Assembly: GCA_020746105.1 (NCBI GenBank)
Contig: CM036618.1
Coordinates: forward strand, 114,645,308 to 114,709,307
DNA length: 64,000 nt
Reading direction: 5' to 3'
DNA from: Trogon surrucura
Taxonomy: Eukaryota; Chordata; Aves; Trogoniformes; Trogonidae
The notes under the pieces are model-generated. The model ran no database searches, was not told where the DNA came from, and was given only the letters and a program-made list of their open reading frames with translations. Positions within the stretch are counted from its first letter, which is position 1. Each line of letters opens with the position of its first letter. The translations under genes were made by a program, and so were the position numbers. This document shows, piece after piece, positions 59,087 through 64,000 of the stretch.

Positions 59087-59880
59087 TCACAGAATCACAG
59101 AATCACAGAATGTTAGAGGTTGGAAGGGACCTCAAAGATCATCTAGTCCAACCCCCCCGCCAGAGCAGGACCACCTACAGCAGAGCACACAGGAATGCGT
59201 CCAGGCAGGTTTTGAGTGTCTCCAAAGAAGAAGACTCCACAACCTCCCTGGGCAGTCTGTTCCAGTGCTCTGTCACCCTCACCACGAAAAAATTTTTTCT
59301 CGTATTTTTATGGAACCTCCTATGTTCCAGCTTCCACCCATTGCCCCTTGTCCTGTCAATGGACGCCGCTGAAAAGAGCCTGGTTCCATCCTCCTGACAC
59401 TCCCCCTTGACATATTTATAAACATTTATGAGGTCATAAACATTATGAGCCTCCTCTTCTCCAAGCTAAAGAGACCCAGCTCCTTCAGCCTTTCCTCATA
59501 AGGGAGATGCTCCACTCCCTTCATCATCTCTGTGGCTCTGCACTGGACTCTCTCAAGCAGTTCCCTGTCCTTCTTGAGCTGAGGGGCCCAGAACTGGACA
59601 CGATATTCCAGATGTGGCCCCACCAGGGTAGAGTAGAGGGGCAGGAGGACCTCTCTCGACCTACTTGCTACTCCGCTTCTAATACACCCCAGGATGCCAT
59701 TGGCCTTCTTGGCCATGAGGGCACATTGCTGGCTCATGGCCATCCTGCTGTCCACCAGAACCCCCAGGTCCCTTTCCCCCGCGCTGCTCTCCAGCAGGGC
59801 AGTCCCCAACCTATATTGGCACATGGGGTTACTCTTTCCCAAGTGCAAGACTACACTTGCCCTTGTTGAACCGCATAAGA
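59087..59880 (-). mobile_element. Young CR1 LINE inserted in inverse orientation
   Basis: It starts with the inverse of its tail (AGAATCACAGAATCACAGAATG) and runs on the minus strand back to the KFNKG-type region at 59880. It is very similar to 30660-31445 (for example the inverse of GCCAGGCTCTTTTCAGCG), so it is the same young subfamily. A deletion lies near 59440. It sits inside the CR1 at 57936-60106. Confidence 0.92.
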
Positions 59881-60106
59881 AGTTAGGAAGTTAGGAAGAA
59901 GTTCTTTACAATGAGAGTGGTGAGACACTGGAACAGGTTACCCAGGGAGGTGGTGGAGGCTCCATCCCTGGAGGCTTTCAAAGTCAGGCTGGATGGGGCT
60001 CTGAGCAACCTGATTTAGTTCAAGGTGTCCCTGCTCACTGCAGGGAGTTGGACTAGATGACCTTTGGAGGTTCCTTCCAGTGCAATGCATTCTGTGATTC
60101 TGTGAT
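59881..60106 (+). repeat. CR1 LINE, right part of copy interrupted at 59086
   Basis: AGTTAGGAAGTTAGGAAGAAG, then TTCTTTACAATGAGAGTGG and a complete 3' end with ATTCTGTGATTCTGTGA. TTAGGAAG is present twice at the junction and also matches the left edge (ATTAGG), a possible target duplication. Confidence 0.88.
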
Positions 60107-60697
60107 CTGGATGAGGGTATCAAGTGCACCCTCAGGAAGTTTGCATGTGACACAAAACTGGGTAGGAGTGTTGATCTACTTGAGGGTAGGAAGGGCCCTA
60201 CAGAGGGATCTGGACAGGCTTGACTGATGGGCTGAGGCCATCGGCATGAGCCTCATGTATGAGGTTCAACAAGGCCAAGTGCTGGACAATGCTGCAGGCT
60301 TGGGAAGAGTGACTGGAAACCTGCTCAGCAGAAAAGGCCCTGGGGGTGTTTGGTGACAGCTGGCTGAACATGAGCCAGCAGTGTGCCCAGGCAGCCAAGA
60401 AGGCCAATGACATCCTGGTCTGCATCAGAAATAGTGTGGCCAACAGTATGAGGGTGTGATTTCACCCCCGTACTTGGCACTGGTGAAGCTGCACCTTGAG
60501 TACTGTGTTCAGTTTTGTGCTCCTCACTATAAGGCAGACATTGATGTGCCAGAGCATTTCTGAAAAGGGGCAACAAAACTGGTGAAAGGACTAGAAAAGA
60601 AGTCTTACAAGGAGTGGCTGAGGGAACTGGGGTTCTTTATCCTGGAGAAAAGGAGGCTCAGGGGGAACTGAAAGAAGGTTGTAGCGAGGTGGGTGTC
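60107..60697 (+). repeat. CR1 LINE, second host copy, left part
   Basis: It starts at the palm region (CTGGATGAGGGTATCAAG, degenerate FADD box) and continues through [13 protein letters not shown] sense to GAGGTGGGTGTCA, where an inverted CR1 end interrupts it. Confidence 0.85.
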
Positions 60698-60842
60698 ATA
60701 GAATCACAGAATCACAAAATTGCCAGGGTTGGAAGGGACCTTAAGGATCATCTAGTTCCAACCTCCTTGCCATGGGCAGGGACATCTCACACTAGATGAG
60801 GTTGCTCAGATCCCCATGCAGCCTGGCCTTAAAAACTTCCAG
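60698..60842 (-). repeat. CR1 LINE 3' end inserted inversely
   Basis: TAGAATCACAGAATCACAAAAT, GGTTGGAAGGGACCTTAAGG and CTAGTTCCAACCTCC form an inverted terminus of about 145 bp. Confidence 0.88.
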
Positions 60843-61128
60843 GGAAGTTTACTTCTCCTGTGTGACAAGTGATAGGACAAGAACAAAAGGCATCATGTTG
60901 TGCCAGTGGAGGTTTAAATTGGATATTAAGAAATATTTCTCCACCAAAAGGGTTATAAGGCATTGGAACAGGCTGCGCAGGGAAGTGGTTGAGTCACCAT
61001 CCCTGGAAGGTATTTAAAAGACATGTTGATGTGGTGCTTAGGGACATGGTGGACTTGGCATTATTAGGTTAACAGCTCCATGATATTAAAAGTCTTTTCC
61101 AACCTAAATGATTCTAAGATTCTATGAA
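60843..61128 (+). repeat. CR1 LINE, second host copy, right part
   Basis: It resumes at ACAAGTGATAGGACAAG, with [19 protein letters not shown] sense and the 3' UTR, ending TGATTCTAAGATTCTATGA. Confidence 0.85.
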
Positions 61129-64000
61129 CGAATGTTGTTAATTTAAACTACTCATTTTAACTCACAACGACGAGTGCTGCTTCTCTGTGAAGGTGCATTA
61201 AAAAAAGGTGGCAAAAGTAGTGCCAATCAACTGTATGGGAAATCTTTGGTGGGCAGGAGAAGCCAGCCTGCCCTCACTGGTAATCCCATTTCACCAGAGC
61301 CAGAGGTGGAAAATCTTTCACATTTCCCACATGTCTTGCCACTCAGCAGGCCCTCCATCGCAAACCCATGGAACAAAGCAACAGCAAGGAATGACTGCCA
61401 GGAATAATTTTTCAGCTACAATCAGAAACATTCTTTTTAAGCTCTTCTTACCAGACACAGAGAGGAGAGGAATCCAACATGGCCAATTTTCAGCTTTTTA
61501 ACACAAGGTATTTCACTTTCTCTACCGTTTTAAGACTTTTGAAGACAAAGGAGGGTCCACTCTTCTGGGAATAGCCAACAGCTAATTAGCACTGTAAGGA
61601 AGAGTGTTTTTCTCTTATGCTGTGATTGGGATAATGTTGTTACAAGCAGAAAGGGCACATTAAATAATCAAGGTGAGAAATTACTTTGGAGTGGGAAGGT
61701 TTTGCACAAGCAGAGCAAGATCCAACTGCTGGAAAACTGTTTAAGAAATTAAAACCCAGCAAGGCAGTTCTCTGTTTTTGGTTTTGTTTTGTTTTTTAAT
61801 AGCTGATAATGGACTTAATGCCTTACAATCATACAGAATATTCTGTATGTCAGCTGTTGCATTCAAGTGATGCAGAGAAGGCACTCACTGGGGAAAGGAA
61901 GTAGAGACATTTTTTACCTCATCTGTCACGGGATTACTGGGTTTTGCATCTCCCATCAGTCTTACTCAGGCTTAGGCAAGCACAGCAGTATGAATGAGTG
62001 TGAATAAGCAAGCTCAACTCCCATCAGCAGCTGTGCCAGTTAGCTGCCAGCCCCCACAGAGACGGCTCCCTCAGCTATGTTTTTAGGCAAGAAGAAACCA
62101 CAGTGCTCAACAGGAAAAAAGGACTCTGGAAAGGATAGAGGGTGCTGATGGAGGAGTAGACCAGGGCCTACATCCTTGTGAAAGGCTGGTTTGTAGAGAG
62201 GCAAGGGGAGAGAGAGACAAATAACAGGGAGGAATGGGGCAGTGTCACAAGCTTGCTAGGCTTCTCATGGCTTTCCCCTTGCCACAACAGCTAGTGATGG
62301 TAAGAAGCCCATGGACACATGGGAAAATTAGAGTCTTGTAGCCCTTTGGATGTGTTTTGGGTTGTGCTATGGCTTTGGGGGGAACAGATGAGCTCAAAGC
62401 TGTGTGCTGCAGCAGACAAGCAGGTCAGGACAGCATCTAAGGCTCAAAGGCATGTGCTATTCCTGTGGGCAGACAGGACACTGCAACAAGACCCTACCCA
62501 TTAGGACTTGTAAGTCTAGTCACTTCACCAGGTACCTACCTCTGTAGCGAACAGACAATTTTCCTGTACACTGACTATCCAGAGAGCAAGAAAACTGCTT
62601 AATCTAACTTGCGGGTGGAAAGGGACGTGGCTGCTTCTCACTTGTTCCTTCAAGTTCAAGCGTTTCTCTGAAACTCAGCTGCACATTAATTCAAGCAATG
62701 GCTGTTGGATGGGTTCATCTGTGGCTTCCTGGGGACTGACCAGTGGGGGTGCAAATTCCATCACAGGAAGAAGCAAGTGGCTCAGATCATAACCCATATC
62801 TCAGTGTCCTGTAGATTGGCAATGACCTTTACAGATGTGCTTTCCATTGCACGTGCCAATTCAGAAAGAAACAGTTTGACTTAGAATTAATCTAGGAAAT
62901 AAGGGAGAAAAACTCTACACTTTTATTGTTGGATTTTTACCTTTAAGTAAATTTAACTGCACAGAAGCAGATTTTGGCTGCTTTCAGGCTTTTTAGATAT
63001 AGCATGGAAACAGGCTTTCGTTCTCTTTAGGTCGTGGTGCATACCACATGGTGTTAACCAGAATAGCTTCCTCTGCTCCTTAGCCCCTAAACAGGGCAAG
63101 ATGTCAAACTCCCAAAAAATTGCCAAGACTAGCGCTTCTAATAATACCCAGCCTTGAATTTTTGATGGCAGATTTCAGGAGGATTTAATTTTACAGCTTG
63201 GTTGTCAGATGAAGCTAAATCCTTAAACAAAATCTTCCTGCTGTCTTAAACCTTTCTGAAGTACTCTGTGAAATGCTCACTCTGTATTTTTCTCAGTATT
63301 TTTCTTTACATGAAAAGGTTGCTCTGCCTCCCTGTAACAGCAGGTAATAGGGATTTATTGTGTTTGGTGGCTATTAATATCCATAACGTTATCACACAGA
63401 GCACCATGAGCAGTCAAAGAACATAACAAATGGAAAAACAGTGTAAATGGTGACACTCTAAATGAAAAAACAGGGATCCATAAGTTATAGCTATAGCTGG
63501 GTTTCAGTAGCAGAGAGCAGGCTAGCTCAGAAGGGCCTTTTATCATTCCTTTCTTTGATGTGACATACATTTAAATCTTACAGTGATAGAAACCCTTTGC
63601 TAATTAAACCACTGTAAAGAGTTGTTCATGCTGTATTTCTAGTCCCTTTCACAAGCAGGTTCTTTAACACATGGCAAACTTTTCACTCCTCAGTTCTCTT
63701 ACCCAGTTTCTTTGTGTGATGGCTTTGCAAAGTGCTCCAAACTGGCTCAGTGCAGGAGGTTATCTGGTTCCCTGGACAGATGAAATTGGAGAGAAACTGC
63801 AGTGAATTTTTCTATTTTCTGCTCTATGAAGGTGGAGAAATACAAATGGGCCAATTTCCTAGCGGGAAGGAAAAAAAAAAAAAAACCAACCTGCAATGCA
63901 CAGAAAGATTTTGCAGGCTCACTGATACTAAATTTGTCATGTTGTAGGGCTGTCAATAGATACCAAAATCATTATGACATGACTTAGTGCTACAAATCCT
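61129..64000. other. No recognisable feature
   Basis: Anonymous A/T-rich DNA to the window edge, with an oligo-A run near 63870. No CR1 tail, LTR or exon was supported. Confidence 0.5.

Overview
The window looks like bird nuclear DNA. At least ten fragments belong to the CR1 LINE family: avian-type reverse transcriptase C-termini with (ATTCTGTG)n or (ATTCTATG)n tails. It also carries an ERVL-type endogenous retrovirus, a class II (betaretrovirus-like) endogenous retrovirus, further LTR remnants and a (TTAGGG)n block. I could not place the species. Most of the 64 kb is A/T-rich intergenic or intronic sequence with no gene I can support.

The only host-gene signal is at the left. A CpG island (about 3085-4060) has a minus-strand start codon in strong context at 3496, followed by a splice donor. 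A 68-bp exon candidate at 405-338 lies 3 kb further on in the minus direction and has a matching splice phase. Together they suggest the first two coding exons of a gene running off the left edge. I do not recognise the product.

From 7788 to 14885 lies a complete, broken ERVL-like provirus on the plus strand: 816/817-bp LTRs that differ at about 19 positions, a tRNA-Lys-like primer site, an unusual membrane-protein leader ORF, gag with a coiled coil built from 21-bp units, protease, reverse transcriptase, RNase H and integrase, and no env. Every premature in-frame stop I see is TGA. The integrase catalytic glutamate is replaced by glycine. A divergent LTR of the same family lies at 55240-55795.

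Around 29.4-31.6 kb an old CR1 copy is split by a unit of about 245 bp of TTAGGG repeats joined to the 5' end of a younger, truncated CR1 whose reverse transcriptase frame is still open. This is the most unusual structure in the window.

From 39232 to 44510 a long CR1 with endonuclease and reverse transcriptase regions is split by a minus-strand class II ERV (39596-42169). That ERV has 377-bp LTRs with about 5 differences and a perfect GTAACA target duplication. It keeps the gag N-terminal half and the env membrane anchor but lacks everything between them. The right part (45.8-61.1 kb) holds CR1 pieces in both orientations, including an inverted pair at 47.4-47.9 kb and a cluster of CR1-into-CR1 insertions at 57.9-61.1 kb. 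All repeat boundaries are by eye and may be off by tens of bases.
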